Assembly: GCA_029984855.1 (NCBI GenBank)
Contig: JARQZL010000125.1
Coordinates: 1 to 38,444 of the forward strand
Direction: 5' to 3'
Source of the DNA: Archaeoglobales archaeon
GTDB taxonomy: Archaea > Halobacteriota > Archaeoglobi > Archaeoglobales > Archaeoglobaceae
Length of the DNA stretch: 38,444 bases
Below are positions 16,518 to 24,993 of this stretch, one piece after another; positions within the stretch are counted from its first letter, which is position 1; the number at the start of each line of letters is the position of its first letter. The notes under the pieces are model-generated. The model ran no database searches and was not told the origin of the DNA. It saw only the letters and a program-made list of their open reading frames with translations. Position numbers and translations under genes: made by a program.

Positions 16518-17741
16518 ATGGCTGTACTTCAGTTCCTTGGCGGATGCAGAGAGGTAGGGAGGTCAGCGATAATGGTAGACTCCGTTATCCTCGATTACGG
16601 AATGAAACCCTCGCATCCTCCAGAATTTCCTCTTGATGGTGTTTCACCGAGTGAGGTTATTATTTCTCATGGTCATCTCGACCATGTTGGCGCTGCACCA
16701 GATCTGATGGATTTTAATCCACCGGTTTACATGACACCTCCGACGAGAGATCTTTCAACAGTGTTGTTAAAGGATTCAATGAACATAATGGAACATCCTC
16801 CATACACCAGGAGAGAGTTCAGGCAGTTCGAGAGCAATGTTGTGGAGGTTGACTACTGTGAGCCATTTTATGTTGACGGATGGGAGGTCACAATGTACAA
16901 CGCTGGTCACATTCCGGGGAGTGCAATGGTGCACATGTCCAAAGACACAAATCTCCTGTATACTGGAGATCTAAAGCTGGAAGAGATGCGTCTTCTGGAG
17001 CCAGCAGATATGAAGTTTCCTGAGGTAGATGCACTCATCGTGGAGAGCACGTATTTCGGTGTTGAGCATCCGGATAGAAAAAAGCTTGAAAAAGCATTTG
17101 TTGAGTCTGTTGTATCCACGGTCGAGAATGGAGGGCATGCTATAATTCCCGCCTTTGCAGTCGGCAGGACTCAGGAAGTCCTTATGATTCTTGAAAGGCA
17201 TGGTGTCACTCCTTATGTTGATGGAATGGGTAGAGAGGTTGGAGAAATACTTGAAAGGCATCCAAAATATGTCAGGAGTGCAAGACAACTCAGAAGAGCA
17301 ATTAAAAAGGCCATTCCAGTTGAGAGAGGGAGAAGAGAAGAAGCTCTTACAGAGCCTGCCGCAATAGTAACAACTGCGGGAATGTTAAACGGAGGGCCAG
17401 CTTTATTCTACATTTCCAGACTTTACAATGACGAAAAATCCAGAATTCTGCTTACAGGCTATCAGGTTGAGGGAACCAATGGAGATATGGCTCTGAAAAC
17501 GGGTATGCTCAATCTCGGAATGAGAGCGGTAAAGTTAAGAATGGGCGTGGAGCAGTACGACTTCTCCGCCCATGCGGACGATGCACAGCTCAAAAATGTT
17601 GTCGAAAGAGCGGCAAACAAAGGAGCAGAAATAGCATTTACAGTGCATGGAGAGAAAACTGAGGAGTTTGCAGAATGGATAAAGGATAACATTGGGATAG
17701 ATGCCTATGCACCAAAGAACGGGGAGGTTTACGTAATCTGA
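16518..17741 (+). CDS. Beta-CASP metallo-beta-lactamase ribonuclease, aCPSF2 type
   Basis: This is an RNA-processing nuclease of the archaeal CPSF family. The 407 residues contain the metal motifs H51-G-H53-L-D55-H56, H131 (AGHIPGSAM), D151 (YTGDLK) and E176 (ESTYFG). The beta-CASP part has PAFAVGRTQE, TTAGMLNGGPAL, LLTGYQVEGTNG, H352 (FSAHADDAQL) and H377 (VHGE). It lacks the N-terminal KH domains of aCPSF1/FttA, so the shorter aCPSF2 class fits best; aRNase J is less likely. A TATA box ACATATATATC (16484-16494) precedes a leaderless ATG. It overlaps the CYTH gene tail to tail by 13 bases. Confidence 0.9.
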   Translation: MAVLQFLGGCREVGRSAIMVDSVILDYGMKPSHPPEFPLDGVSPSEVIISHGHLDHVGAAPDLMDFNPPVYMTPPTRDLSTVLLKDSMNIMEHPPYTRREFRQFESNVVEVDYCEPFYVDGWEVTMYNAGHIPGSAMVHMSKDTNLLYTGDLKLEEMRLLEPADMKFPEVDALIVESTYFGVEHPDRKKLEKAFVESVVSTVENGGHAIIPAFAVGRTQEVLMILERHGVTPYVDGMGREVGEILERHPKYVRSARQLRRAIKKAIPVERGRREEALTEPAAIVTTAGMLNGGPALFYISRLYNDEKSRILLTGYQVEGTNGDMALKTGMLNLGMRAVKLRMGVEQYDFSAHADDAQLKNVVERAANKGAEIAFTVHGEKTEEFAEWIKDNIGIDAYAPKNGEVYVI

Positions 17742-18256
17742 CTGTCTGACTCCATGAGCATCTCAAGATAGGACTTCCTTATGCTCTCTCCTTTCAGCCC
17801 GAGACTTCTCGCAATTTCAAATATCTTTTTCTTTGCATTTCCGATATCATCACTTTCAATCTCAACTTCAACGAACTTTCCAATGCTTTCAAGCTCGTCG
17901 AGGCAAACGATGGCTTCATCGATACGGTATATCTTTCTTCTCTTCCTCACCCATCTTACCGGTGTGAAGCCGAGTTTTTCAAGGATTTTCCGGCATCTTT
18001 TAAAGCTCTCAATTCTCAGTTTTATCTCCTCTCTTGTTTTTGTTTCTGTATCGATCTTCTTCCCCTTGTACGTTAGCGTTATACCTTCGCTGTCCTTTCT
18101 TATCCTCAAAGCCTCATCACTTTCTCTAAAATCTCTCCATGGAGAATTGAAATAGAGATCCTCTTCAACCTTCTCTGTAACAAATTCCCCCGCTTTAACG
18201 AGCCTCTTCTCGATCTCTCCAAAATCTTCAATTTTGAACTTTACTTCTACTTCCAT
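17729..18256 (-). CDS. CYTH-domain protein (CyaB class IV cyclase/thiamine-triphosphatase superfamily)
   Basis: CYTH enzymes bind triphosphates in a beta tunnel and act as class IV adenylate cyclases or triphosphatases. The 175-residue protein begins with the EVEVK form of the ExExK motif (2-6). It has the expected alternating charged residues (LRIRKD, LTYKGKK, REEIKLRIE, RKRRKIYRID, CLDELESIGKFVEVEIE). Archaeal members are usually annotated as CyaB-like, but their real substrate is unknown; triphosphatase is the safer guess. The motif at residue 2 fixes the start. Confidence 0.88.
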   Translation of the reverse strand: MEVEVKFKIEDFGEIEKRLVKAGEFVTEKVEEDLYFNSPWRDFRESDEALRIRKDSEGITLTYKGKKIDTETKTREEIKLRIESFKRCRKILEKLGFTPVRWVRKRRKIYRIDEAIVCLDELESIGKFVEVEIESDDIGNAKKKIFEIARSLGLKGESIRKSYLEMLMESDSQIT

Positions 18257-18267
18257 ACCTACCCAAC

Positions 18268-18310
18268 CTTTTTATATCCTTCAGCATCCCCGTAAAAAAA
18301 CTTGTGGAGG
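18268..18310 (+). promoter_or_regulatory. FKBP promoter and Shine-Dalgarno
   Basis: CTTTTTATATCC (18268-18279) is a TATA box about 45 nt before the ATG at 18317. GGAGG (18306-18310) lies six bases before that ATG. The site supports ATG 18317 over an upstream TTG at 18302. The same AT-rich core read on the other strand is rather close (about 18 nt) to the CYTH start. Confidence 0.5.
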
Positions 18311-18316
18311 GATGGT

Positions 18317-19087
18317 ATGGCTATCAAACCTGGGGACTTTATCAAGGTCAGCTATACAGCAAAGCTTGAGGACGGGACGGTAATAGATACAACTATCGAA
18401 GAGGTGGCAAGGGAGCACGGAATATACAATGAGAATGCGAGATATGGAGACATAGCGCTCGTTGTTGGGGAGGGTCATGTTGTGAAGGGGCTCGATGAGG
18501 CCCTTGTTGGAAAAGAAATAGAGTTCAGAGGAGAAGTTGTAGTCCCGCCTGAAAAAGCATTTGGAGAGTATGACCCGGAGAAAAAGGAAGTTGTGAGTAT
18601 AACAAAGTTCAAGGAGAAGCCCCAACCGGGACAGAGAGTCCGTGTTGGTGAGAAGGTTGGCACTGTTGAGAGAATCATTGGCAGAAGGGTGATTGTAGAT
18701 TTAAACCATCCACTTGCCGGTAAAACTCTCACCTTTGATGTTGAAGTTAAAGAGCGAATAGAAGATCTTGCAGAGAAGGTAAAAGCTCTCTTTTTGATAG
18801 CCACAGGCATTGATGTGGATGTGGTTGTGGACGGAAAAAAGGCGGTTGTTAACCTGCCCAAAGGAGCGTACTTCAATCAGTACTTCACAATTGGTAAATT
18901 TTCGGCTGTAAATGCAGTATTCAAACATCTTGATATTGAGGAGATTGATTTAGTTGAGAAGTTTACAAAGGAGGAGGAAAAGGCGATAATGGAGGCTGTA
19001 GAGGAGGCAAAAAGCGAGGGTGAGGAAGAGAAAGTAAAAGAAGAGAAAGTAAAAAACAAAATTGATGAAGAAAAATCGGGAGATTAA
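18317..19087 (+). CDS. FKBP-type peptidyl-prolyl cis-trans isomerase
   Basis: It catalyses proline isomerisation and probably acts as a chaperone. The 256-residue protein has the FKBP core with the SlyD-type insert (VSYTAKLEDGTVIDTT, LVVGEGHVVKGLDEALVGKE, PPEKAFGEYDP, RVIVDLNHPLAGKTLTFDVEV). An additional C-terminal domain of about 90 residues and a strongly charged Lys/Glu tail follow. The length matches the long archaeal FKBP class. A perfect 15-base tandem repeat in the tail encodes EEKVKEEKVK. It ends in a four-base tail-to-tail overlap with the next gene. Confidence 0.92.
   Translation: MAIKPGDFIKVSYTAKLEDGTVIDTTIEEVAREHGIYNENARYGDIALVVGEGHVVKGLDEALVGKEIEFRGEVVVPPEKAFGEYDPEKKEVVSITKFKEKPQPGQRVRVGEKVGTVERIIGRRVIVDLNHPLAGKTLTFDVEVKERIEDLAEKVKALFLIATGIDVDVVVDGKKAVVNLPKGAYFNQYFTIGKFSAVNAVFKHLDIEEIDLVEKFTKEEEKAIMEAVEEAKSEGEEEKVKEEKVKNKIDEEKSGD
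19025..19054 (+). repeat. 15-bp tandem repeat (two copies) in the FKBP tail
   Basis: GAAGAGAAAGTAAAA occurs twice in perfect tandem (19025-19039 and 19040-19054), encoding a charged Lys/Glu repeat at the FKBP C-terminus. Length polymorphism between strains is likely here. Confidence 0.8.
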
Positions 19088-19572
19088 TCCAGCCGGTATC
19101 CCAGTTCTTCAACGAGCTCCCTTCTTTTATTTCTCTCCTCTTCGTTTTCTATTTTTGTAACGGCAGTACCATCAACAGCCCCGAGAACCGCTCTTCCAAG
19201 CTCCGTTTCTGCCACGATTATCTCCACTGGGTTTGAAGTGGCAACAAAAACGTTGCACACCGCTGGATGCAATTTAATGGCATTTAGGACGTTAATGGGG
19301 AATGCATTTGAGGTTACAATTACAAATACGTGACTTCCCCCTATTGCAAGACAGTTCTTCGCTGCAATCCTCTTCAACTCCTCGTCATTTCCCGTCACTC
19401 TCACAAGCTTTGGCTGAGCCTCGTTCATTGCAACTGCACATTTTATCCCCGGAACTGCTGTTAGCAATGTTTTAAACAGATCGTCGCAGGTAAAAACGGC
19501 GAAGTTTCCCTGACCCACAATTACCTGATATCTGCATTCAGGGTTCTCTAACCCGACGGCCTCGATTTTCAT
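19084..19572 (-). CDS. Adenosine-specific kinase family protein (PF04008)
   Basis: The 162-residue protein belongs to the small conserved family called adenosine-specific kinase. Signatures are IVGQGNFAVFTCDDLFKTL, GIKCAVAMNEAQPKLVRVTG, HVFVIVTSNAFPINVLNAI and ELGRAVLGAVDG. The biochemical role rests on structural work on a homologue and is not firmly established. A TATA-like TTTATCC lies about 25 nt before the ATG. It is monocistronic between convergent and same-strand neighbours. Confidence 0.85.
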   Translation of the reverse strand: MKIEAVGLENPECRYQVIVGQGNFAVFTCDDLFKTLLTAVPGIKCAVAMNEAQPKLVRVTGNDEELKRIAAKNCLAIGGSHVFVIVTSNAFPINVLNAIKLHPAVCNVFVATSNPVEIIVAETELGRAVLGAVDGTAVTKIENEEERNKRRELVEELGYRLD

Positions 19573-19621
19573 AGAAGTACTTGCACAAAAAGGGATAAAT
19601 CCATTTCTATATCGATTCTTC

Positions 19622-21085
19622 TCACTCTATTTCTATACCAACAGCCGACAGGAACCGCCTTTTTATTGCTTCAGTCACAAGTCTGCCCAGAGCCTCCTTA
19701 TCTGTTGTACTGCCAAAGATCCCGAGAGGTATCTGCCCTCCTGCAGCGTGTGCATGCCCGCCTGCACTTCCAACGTCCTCGAATGCTCTTCTCAATACTT
19801 CTCCCATGTTGATTCTGACATCCTTGTTTCTTGCAGACAAATAGACCGTATCCTTCACAACACCAAAAACGAGAACAGTTGAAATACCTTCAAGCCTGAG
19901 CAGGAAGTCGGCAGCCTGGGGCAAAGCATCTCTGTCATTTATAAATCCAGCAAAGCTTATCAGGAAACTGGAGTAAATCTGCCTGTTCTTGATAGCTGCT
20001 CCAAGCACGTCGAGCGTCTCTGTTGATATTGCCGGCCCCTCCATCTTTTCTATAAGCTCGTGGTCGACAAATGGATACAGATAGGCTGCTGCCGTAAAAT
20101 CAGCCGTGCGGGTGTTCTTCTTGAAGTCATCCGTCTCCGTTCTTATTCCGAAGAAGAGGGCTGTTGCTACAGTTCGGCTTGGAACAAGCTTCAGTTCTTT
20201 CAGGTACTCCGTTAGAATTGTTGCAGTAGCACCAACATCGGCTCGCAGGTCGAGGTACTCCGCTTCAATTCCCTCAGCTTCATGGTGGTCGATAACGATG
20301 TGAAGTGGTATATCCGCCGGAATGGAGTTGTTGGCTCCCGGTTTTGAAGCATCTACAATAGCAAACTTTGAGTATTCAGAGAGATTCGTCTCGCTTCCTC
20401 TCATCAGCTGAATTTCGAGAAGATTTACCATTGCCTTGTTCTCCTGATGGTAGATGTCCCCGTAGTATATTATATCAGCGCTGACACCGTAATTCTTTGC
20501 TATTTCCTTCAATGCCAGAGCGGAGGATATCGCATCCGGATCTGGATTATCATGAGTAAATATGCCGAGCTTGCCTTCTATGCTTTCAAGAGCACTCTTA
20601 AACTTTTTGATTTTTCTGAATGTATCCATTTTGTTTATGGCGGTAATGACAGCACTTTTCAGGGCTTCGGGAAGAATTATTACAAAATCCGCTCCGAGTA
20701 GCTCCATCTCTTCCTTGCTCTTGTAGCTTGTCCCTCTTGCAACTATGAATACAGATCTGCTGATTGATCTTATCGCCTTTATTGCAGCCTTATTGACTTC
20801 TGCATCGGGAGTGAGAAGGAGAATAACAGAGGTTTTTGAGAAATCGAACTTTTTGTAAAGGTTACTATCTTTTGCATCACCCACAATGGCATCGTAGTGT
20901 TCATCTCTCATAACTTCAACGCGCTCCTCTGAAATATCAACTGCAAGAACTCTCTTGTTTTTCTTTACAAGCTCTTTAACGACGCCAAATCCAGGAGCTC
21001 CGCAACCTATAACCACATACTCGTGGTCAAATACTGCAGGCTCTTCAGATATTTCTTCAGATAATGACTGCATCTCTTCAGGCAT
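19622..21085 (-). CDS. TrkA-N domain fused to DHH/DHHA1 phosphoesterase
   Basis: From the ATG at 21085 (487 residues), an N-terminal Rossmann TrkA-N domain (VVIGCGAPGFGVVKEL at about 24-39, acidic VDISEERV) spans about 22-150. A DHH phosphoesterase domain follows: HDNPDPDA at 178-185, VDAS at about 244-247, and DHH at 266-268. DHHA1 carries GGHAHAAGG near 450. The DHH part predicts cleavage of a nucleotide such as a cyclic dinucleotide, pAp or short oligonucleotide, while the TrkA-N part may bind NAD(H) or a nucleotide. The longer frame from 21142 is rejected because TATA GTTTTAAATAC (21107-21117) falls inside it, 27 nt from the chosen start. Confidence 0.88.
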   Translation of the reverse strand: MPEEMQSLSEEISEEPAVFDHEYVVIGCGAPGFGVVKELVKKNKRVLAVDISEERVEVMRDEHYDAIVGDAKDSNLYKKFDFSKTSVILLLTPDAEVNKAAIKAIRSISRSVFIVARGTSYKSKEEMELLGADFVIILPEALKSAVITAINKMDTFRKIKKFKSALESIEGKLGIFTHDNPDPDAISSALALKEIAKNYGVSADIIYYGDIYHQENKAMVNLLEIQLMRGSETNLSEYSKFAIVDASKPGANNSIPADIPLHIVIDHHEAEGIEAEYLDLRADVGATATILTEYLKELKLVPSRTVATALFFGIRTETDDFKKNTRTADFTAAAYLYPFVDHELIEKMEGPAISTETLDVLGAAIKNRQIYSSFLISFAGFINDRDALPQAADFLLRLEGISTVLVFGVVKDTVYLSARNKDVRINMGEVLRRAFEDVGSAGGHAHAAGGQIPLGIFGSTTDKEALGRLVTEAIKRRFLSAVGIEIE

Positions 21086-21106
21086 TAACGCTGAATTGGC
21101 GTGGTT

Positions 21107-21153
21107 GTATTTAAAACATCCGCTTGGAAGCATCATCGCCAAGATATTTTATA
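21107..21153. promoter_or_regulatory. Divergent promoters of the DHH gene and mazG
   Basis: GTTTTAAATAC (minus strand, 21107-21117) is about 27 nt before the DHH ATG at 21085. TATTTTATAC (plus strand, about 21145-21153) is about 24 nt before the mazG ATG at 21174. Both point to leaderless transcripts. Confidence 0.55.
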
Positions 21154-21173
21154 CTATAAGAGTTTGTCTCCGT

Positions 21174-21461
21174 ATGGAGTTCGAGTACATTCAGAGAAAA
21201 ATAAAGGAAAAGTACTACAAAACCGACGTAAAATCTGGAAGACTCTTTCTTCTTGCTGTTCTGTTCGAAGAAGTCGGAGAGCTTGCCGAAGCTGTGAGAA
21301 AGAACGAGAAGAAAGAAGTTGAGGAGGAGCTGACTGATATCCTCTTCGTACTCTTCAGCATCGCGAACCTTTTTGGAATAGAGGTCGGTAGGAGGCTGGT
21401 GGAGAAGTACATTGAAGGCGATCCAAGCCATCACTGGGATCTTCCAAGCTCATTACCATAA
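21174..21461 (+). CDS. MazG-like nucleotide pyrophosphohydrolase
   Basis: The 95-residue all-alpha NTP pyrophosphohydrolase probably hydrolyses non-canonical or excess nucleoside triphosphates. The metal-binding pattern is visible as FEEVGELAEAVRK followed by VEEELTDILFVLFSIANL (EExxE and ExxD). A much longer open frame begins upstream at 20955, but the TATA box at 21145-21153 lies within it, and the MazG core starts at MEFEYIQRKI. A helix-turn-helix gene with its own TATA follows. Confidence 0.88.
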   Translation: MEFEYIQRKIKEKYYKTDVKSGRLFLLAVLFEEVGELAEAVRKNEKKEVEEELTDILFVLFSIANLFGIEVGRRLVEKYIEGDPSHHWDLPSSLP

Positions 21462-21557
21462 TTGTCACTTTCAAAATTTTTAAAAAAGGATTTACCGTTA
21501 GTTCACCAAAAGAGTAAAAACATAAAATTTAAACCCAAAAAGAACAACGCAAACACT

Positions 21558-21818
21558 ATGCGAGACATAATAAGAATGTTCATTAAAGACCTCGACATCA
21601 TCAGACTTGTTGGGGAAAATAGCGGGGTCTGCATATCTGATGTTGCGAGGATGCTTGGAATACCCTATTCGACTGCATATGTAAGAGTACACAGGCTTGA
21701 AAAAGCTGGACTTCTCAGTTTTGAGTACGCATCAGGAAAAAAAGCCATAAATCTAACCGATATTGCAGCAGACCTTATAAAAGCTCTTGAAACTATAGAA
21801 AAAGAGGAAAAGAGTTAG
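21558..21818 (+). CDS. Small winged-helix transcription regulator
   Basis: From the ATG at 21558 the protein has 86 residues and consists almost entirely of a winged helix-turn-helix (ISDVARMLGIPYSTAYVRVHRLEKAGLLSFEYASGKKAINLT), close in pattern to MarR/ArsR-type domains. The reading frame is open back to 21462, but TATA-like AAAATTTAAAC (21524-21533) lies 29 nt before this ATG, and the upstream part is AT-rich and low in complexity. Its target is unknown. It ends in a four-base tail-to-tail overlap with UPF0179. Confidence 0.75.
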   Translation: MRDIIRMFIKDLDIIRLVGENSGVCISDVARMLGIPYSTAYVRVHRLEKAGLLSFEYASGKKAINLTDIAADLIKALETIEKEEKS

Positions 21819-22267
21819 GGCTCCCTTTTCAGTTCCACGACTTTCAGACTGAAACCGTTCTGACACTTTTCTGGGGCATCTCCTATTATTCTCTCCACAA
21901 AAACTGCATCACCATTCTGCAGCTCCACGGGGCTGCACAGATTGTACATCGGACAGTCGATGATGTTACACCTTTTTTCAAAGTGCAGCTTTGCCCCCTC
22001 CACGGCCATCTTCGAGTCAATCAGGGCGATAATCGGCAGCTCAACCACTTCAACGGCAACAACGCCCTCATCATGAAGTGAACATTCCTGCGGTGTGCCA
22101 TCTCGAAGCCCCACTATTTTATACTTTGAGCCAGCTCTAAGCCTTAAACAGGTTCGCTTTAGTTTGCAGCTTTCGCATTCAGCTTTTCCACCGAGGTATG
22201 TGAATTCAGTACCCACTTTTGCCCAGTCTCTACCGCAAAGAGTGACGATTTTGTCAACTTCTTCCAT
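21815..22267 (-). CDS. UPF0179 family cysteine-rich protein
   Basis: This is a conserved euryarchaeal protein of unknown function (150 residues). It has nine cysteines in patterns suggesting metal or Fe-S binding: C31-x2-C34-x5-C40, C62, C100-x4-C105-x5-C111 and C135. The ATG at 22267 is favoured over one at 22276 because AGGTGAT, complementary to the 16S tail, lies four bases before it. TATA-like TTTAAAT is at about 22297-22303. Confidence 0.88.
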   Translation of the reverse strand: MEEVDKIVTLCGRDWAKVGTEFTYLGGKAECESCKLKRTCLRLRAGSKYKIVGLRDGTPQECSLHDEGVVAVEVVELPIIALIDSKMAVEGAKLHFEKRCNIIDCPMYNLCSPVELQNGDAVFVERIIGDAPEKCQNGFSLKVVELKREP

Positions 22268-22379
22268 AAGCATCACCTTTCAAGCCTCGACACAACACTA
22301 TTTAAAGTTTGAGAATGTTAAAAAGGGATGTTAAAAAAAGGATGAAACATTTTTAAAGCCAGCTCAACCTTCATGCTTA

Positions 22380-23600
22380 ATGATTCCACTACCCGAAGTC
22401 AATATAGGTATGATAGGTCACGTTGATCACGGTAAGACCACTCTTGTAGCGGCTCTGAGTGGTGTCTGGACTGACAGGCACAGCGAGGAGTTGAAGAGGG
22501 GGATATCTATAAGGCTTGGTTATGCAGATGCTACATTCAGGAAATGCCCGCTTTGCAAAGGCATGAAGGCATATACTGTTGAAGAAAAATGCCCGATACA
22601 CGGTGTTGAGACCGAAATACTCAGAACTGTGAGTTTTGTTGACAGTCCCGGCCATGAAATGCTAATGGCAACTATGCTCAGCGGAGCAGCCTTAATGGAT
22701 GGGGCGGTCCTCGTTATTGCTGCAAACGAGAAATGTCCCCGTCCGCAAACCAAGGAGCATCTGATGGCGCTTGAGATTATAGGAGTAAACAGGATAGTTA
22801 TAGCTCAGAACAAGATAGACATAGTCTCGCAGGAGAGAGTTGTAGAAAACTATCGGGAGATAAAGGAGTTTGTAAAGGGAACAGTTGCTGAAAACGCTCC
22901 GGTCATTCCAATTTCAGCCCAGCAGAAGGTGAACATGGATGCACTCATCGAGGCCATTGAAGAAACCATTCCAACACCAGAAAGGGACTTTGATGCTCCC
23001 CCATTTATGCACATAGCCAGGAGCTTTGACGTCAACAAGCCAGGCACACCACCAGAAAAACTTATAGGCGGTGTTGTAGGCGGTAGCCTTCTGAGAGGAA
23101 AGCTCAGAGTGGGTGATGAAATAACGATTAAACCGGGCATAAAGGATGAGAAGAGAAGAACGTGGGATGAATTGCATTCAGAGGTAGTCGGGATTATGGC
23201 TTCTGGCAAATCGGTTGATGAAGCAACACCTGGAGGGCTTATAGGAGTTGCAACAAAGCTCGATCCCTACCTCACAAAGAGTGATGCACTTGTTGGCAAC
23301 GTTCTTGGACATGAGAACTCACTGCCAGATATACTCTCAGAGTTTGCTATGGATGTGCAGCTTCTCGAAAGAGTTGTGGGGACTGAAGAGGAGCTGAGGG
23401 TTGAGAAAATCAAAATGAACGAGCCGCTCATGCTCAGCGTCGGCACGGCGATAACTCTTGGGGTTGTGGTCTCTGCAAGAGACGATGTCGTTGAGGTTAA
23501 ACTGAAAAGACCTGTTTGTGCTGAAAAAGGTTGTAGAGTGGCAATAAGCAGAAGGGTAGGCTCGAGATGGAGATTGATAGGGGCGGGAACGATAAAGTAA
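22380..23600 (+). CDS. Translation initiation factor aIF2 subunit gamma
   Basis: This GTPase subunit of aIF2 delivers initiator Met-tRNA to the small ribosomal subunit. The 406 residues show G1 GHVDHGKTT (13-21), G3 DSPGH (88-92), G4 NKID (144-147), followed by the two beta-barrel domains. The zinc-knuckle insertion reads C56-x2-C59 and C71-x2-H74, so the fourth ligand position is His where I would expect Cys. TATA-like TTTTTAAAG lies about 26 nt before the ATG. The 3' end overlaps the PIN gene by 34 bases, as in many euryarchaea where these two genes are coupled. Confidence 0.96.
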   Translation: MIPLPEVNIGMIGHVDHGKTTLVAALSGVWTDRHSEELKRGISIRLGYADATFRKCPLCKGMKAYTVEEKCPIHGVETEILRTVSFVDSPGHEMLMATMLSGAALMDGAVLVIAANEKCPRPQTKEHLMALEIIGVNRIVIAQNKIDIVSQERVVENYREIKEFVKGTVAENAPVIPISAQQKVNMDALIEAIEETIPTPERDFDAPPFMHIARSFDVNKPGTPPEKLIGGVVGGSLLRGKLRVGDEITIKPGIKDEKRRTWDELHSEVVGIMASGKSVDEATPGGLIGVATKLDPYLTKSDALVGNVLGHENSLPDILSEFAMDVQLLERVVGTEEELRVEKIKMNEPLMLSVGTAITLGVVVSARDDVVEVKLKRPVCAEKGCRVAISRRVGSRWRLIGAGTIK

Positions 23601-23974
23601 GATGTGCAGTTGTTGATACGAATGTGCTGATGTACGTTTTTCTTAAGAAAGTAGATGTGATTGGTCAGCTCAGGGAGCTTGGCTATCGCAGGTTTATTGT
23701 CCCCAAGCAGGTTGTGGAGGAGCTCAGAAAACTTGAAGCAAGCCTTGCCGGGAAAGAGAAAAGAGCTGCAGGTTTCGCTCTAACAATTGTACAGCGGAAC
23801 TTTGAGGTTATAGAGGAGGAGGCTGGAGGAGCGGATGTATCTCTAATCAGCCTTGCAAAAAGACTTGGATGTGTTTTAATTACAAACGATAGAGAGCTAA
23901 AGAAAAAAGCCATAAAAAAAGGGATTCAGGTTGGATGCATAAGAGGAATGTCAAGGGTCGAAGTTGAAGAGTAA
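23567..23974 (+). CDS. PIN-domain ribonuclease-like protein
   Basis: The 135-residue protein has the PIN acidic residues D17 (VVDTNVL), E51/E52 (VVEELRKLE), D90 (GADVSLI) and D108 (LITNDREL). This resembles the Fcf1/Utp24-like archaeal PIN group more than toxin VapC. Its start lies inside the aIF2 gamma gene (34-base overlap), which suggests translational coupling and a ribosome- or rRNA-related role. No antitoxin gene is next to it. Confidence 0.85.
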   Translation: MEIDRGGNDKVRCAVVDTNVLMYVFLKKVDVIGQLRELGYRRFIVPKQVVEELRKLEASLAGKEKRAAGFALTIVQRNFEVIEEEAGGADVSLISLAKRLGCVLITNDRELKKKAIKKGIQVGCIRGMSRVEVEE

Positions 23975-24040
23975 CTGAAGGGCAATAAAGACAGATAATA
24001 CCATAAACTTCATAAACCCTCTCATGGAGCTTAACTACCA

Positions 24041-24128
24041 GGGCCCGTGGCTCAGCCTGGTTAGAGCGCTCGCCTGATAAGGTAACGCAGAAAGCGAGAG
24101 GTCCGGGGTTCAAACCCCCGCGGGCCCA
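24041..24128 (+). tRNA. tRNA-Ile (GAU) with predicted 13-nt intron
   Basis: A full cloverleaf can be drawn. The acceptor stem GGGCCCG/CGGGCCC, D stem GCTC/GAGC, anticodon stem CTCGC (24069-24073)/GCGAG (24094-24098) and T stem CGGGG/CCCCG are all perfect. The anticodon GAU is at 24076-24078, the discriminator A is at 24128, and CCA is not encoded. The anticodon loop closes only if 24080-24092 is removed as an intron between positions 37 and 38. The intron fits a bulge-helix-bulge: C32, U33 and G34 pair with CAG at 24088-24090, with 3-nt bulges at both splice sites and a GUAA tetraloop at the tip. TATA-like CATAAACC lies about 27 nt upstream. Confidence 0.92.
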
Positions 24129-24225
24129 CTTGATTTGTATTTTGTATTGCTGATTTTTCAGGTTTTAAACCCCTGCTACATAGAAGCAAGAAACACTTTT
24201 TTATCCTGTCCCGCTTTCTGCCCTG

Positions 24226-24993
24226 ATGCTGAGGATAGGAAAATTCGGTCTGATAAACAACTTTCTACCGTATTACTGGCTTGAGAGAAACTCAGAGTGC
24301 GAGATAGTCGTAGCTACACCCAGACAGATGGCTTCGCTGATCCACTCGGGCAGCATTCATTATGCTCCTGTCCCATCTTTCTTCTTCATCAGCAAGAAAG
24401 ACGAGCTGAAGAGCTACAACTTCTGTATAGCCTCCAGGGATAGAGTTCTGAGTGTGGTTGTTGTTTCGAAGGAAAGAAAGTTCGATAACAGCCCCATTGC
24501 CGTCACAGCCGACACAATGACCTCTGTTAACCTCCTCAGAGTGATTATGAATGAGAGAGGAATGAAGAACGAGCTGGTTTTTTCGGATTCGGGGAAGGCC
24601 TGTGAATTGCTTAAAAATTGCAGACATGCACTGGTAATAGGTGATGAAGCCATAAAGGCCAGAATGATGTACCGCGTTGTTATGGATCTCGGTGAGGAAT
24701 GGTACGAGCTCACGGGTCTTCCAATGGTCTTCGGGATTTCTTCATCACTCAAGAGTGTTGACGCCAGTGAAGTAGACAGATTGCTTGTAAGATCCATAGA
24801 GTGGGGGCTTGAAAATATTGGAGAGGTTGTAAGTGAGGCAACAACAAAGTTTAACATGCCAGAGGAGTTTTTAGAGGAGTACTTTAAGACCCTGAGCTAT
24901 AGAATGGGGAGCAGAGAAAGAAAAGGTCTCGAAAAGTTCGAGGAGATGTGCCGTGAAAGCGGAATTATCCGAGTACATCAGGAAGAACTTTGA
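24226..24993 (+). CDS. mqnA: Menaquinone biosynthesis protein MqnA-like (chorismate dehydratase)
   Basis: MqnA dehydrates chorismate to 3-enolpyruvyl-benzoate, the first step of the futalosine route to menaquinone. The 255-residue protein has a periplasmic-binding-protein-like fold (IGKFGLINNFLPYYWL at the start, IAVTADTMTSVNLLRVI, LVIGDEAIKARM, WYELTGLPMVFGI). MqnD is the related alternative, but the N-terminal pattern fits MqnA better. TTTTTTATCC lies about 26 nt before the ATG. The gene overlaps mqnC by 41 bases. Confidence 0.85.
   Translation: MLRIGKFGLINNFLPYYWLERNSECEIVVATPRQMASLIHSGSIHYAPVPSFFFISKKDELKSYNFCIASRDRVLSVVVVSKERKFDNSPIAVTADTMTSVNLLRVIMNERGMKNELVFSDSGKACELLKNCRHALVIGDEAIKARMMYRVVMDLGEEWYELTGLPMVFGISSSLKSVDASEVDRLLVRSIEWGLENIGEVVSEATTKFNMPEEFLEEYFKTLSYRMGSRERKGLEKFEEMCRESGIIRVHQEEL

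Noticed and set aside
20955-21461. 168-residue version of the MazG protein
   Set aside because: The first 73 codons are antisense to the DHH gene and its promoter, and the MazG core and TATA spacing support 21174.
23567-23974. PIN protein as a VapC toxin
   Set aside because: No antitoxin gene is adjacent, and the 34-base overlap with aIF2 gamma indicates a housekeeping gene.
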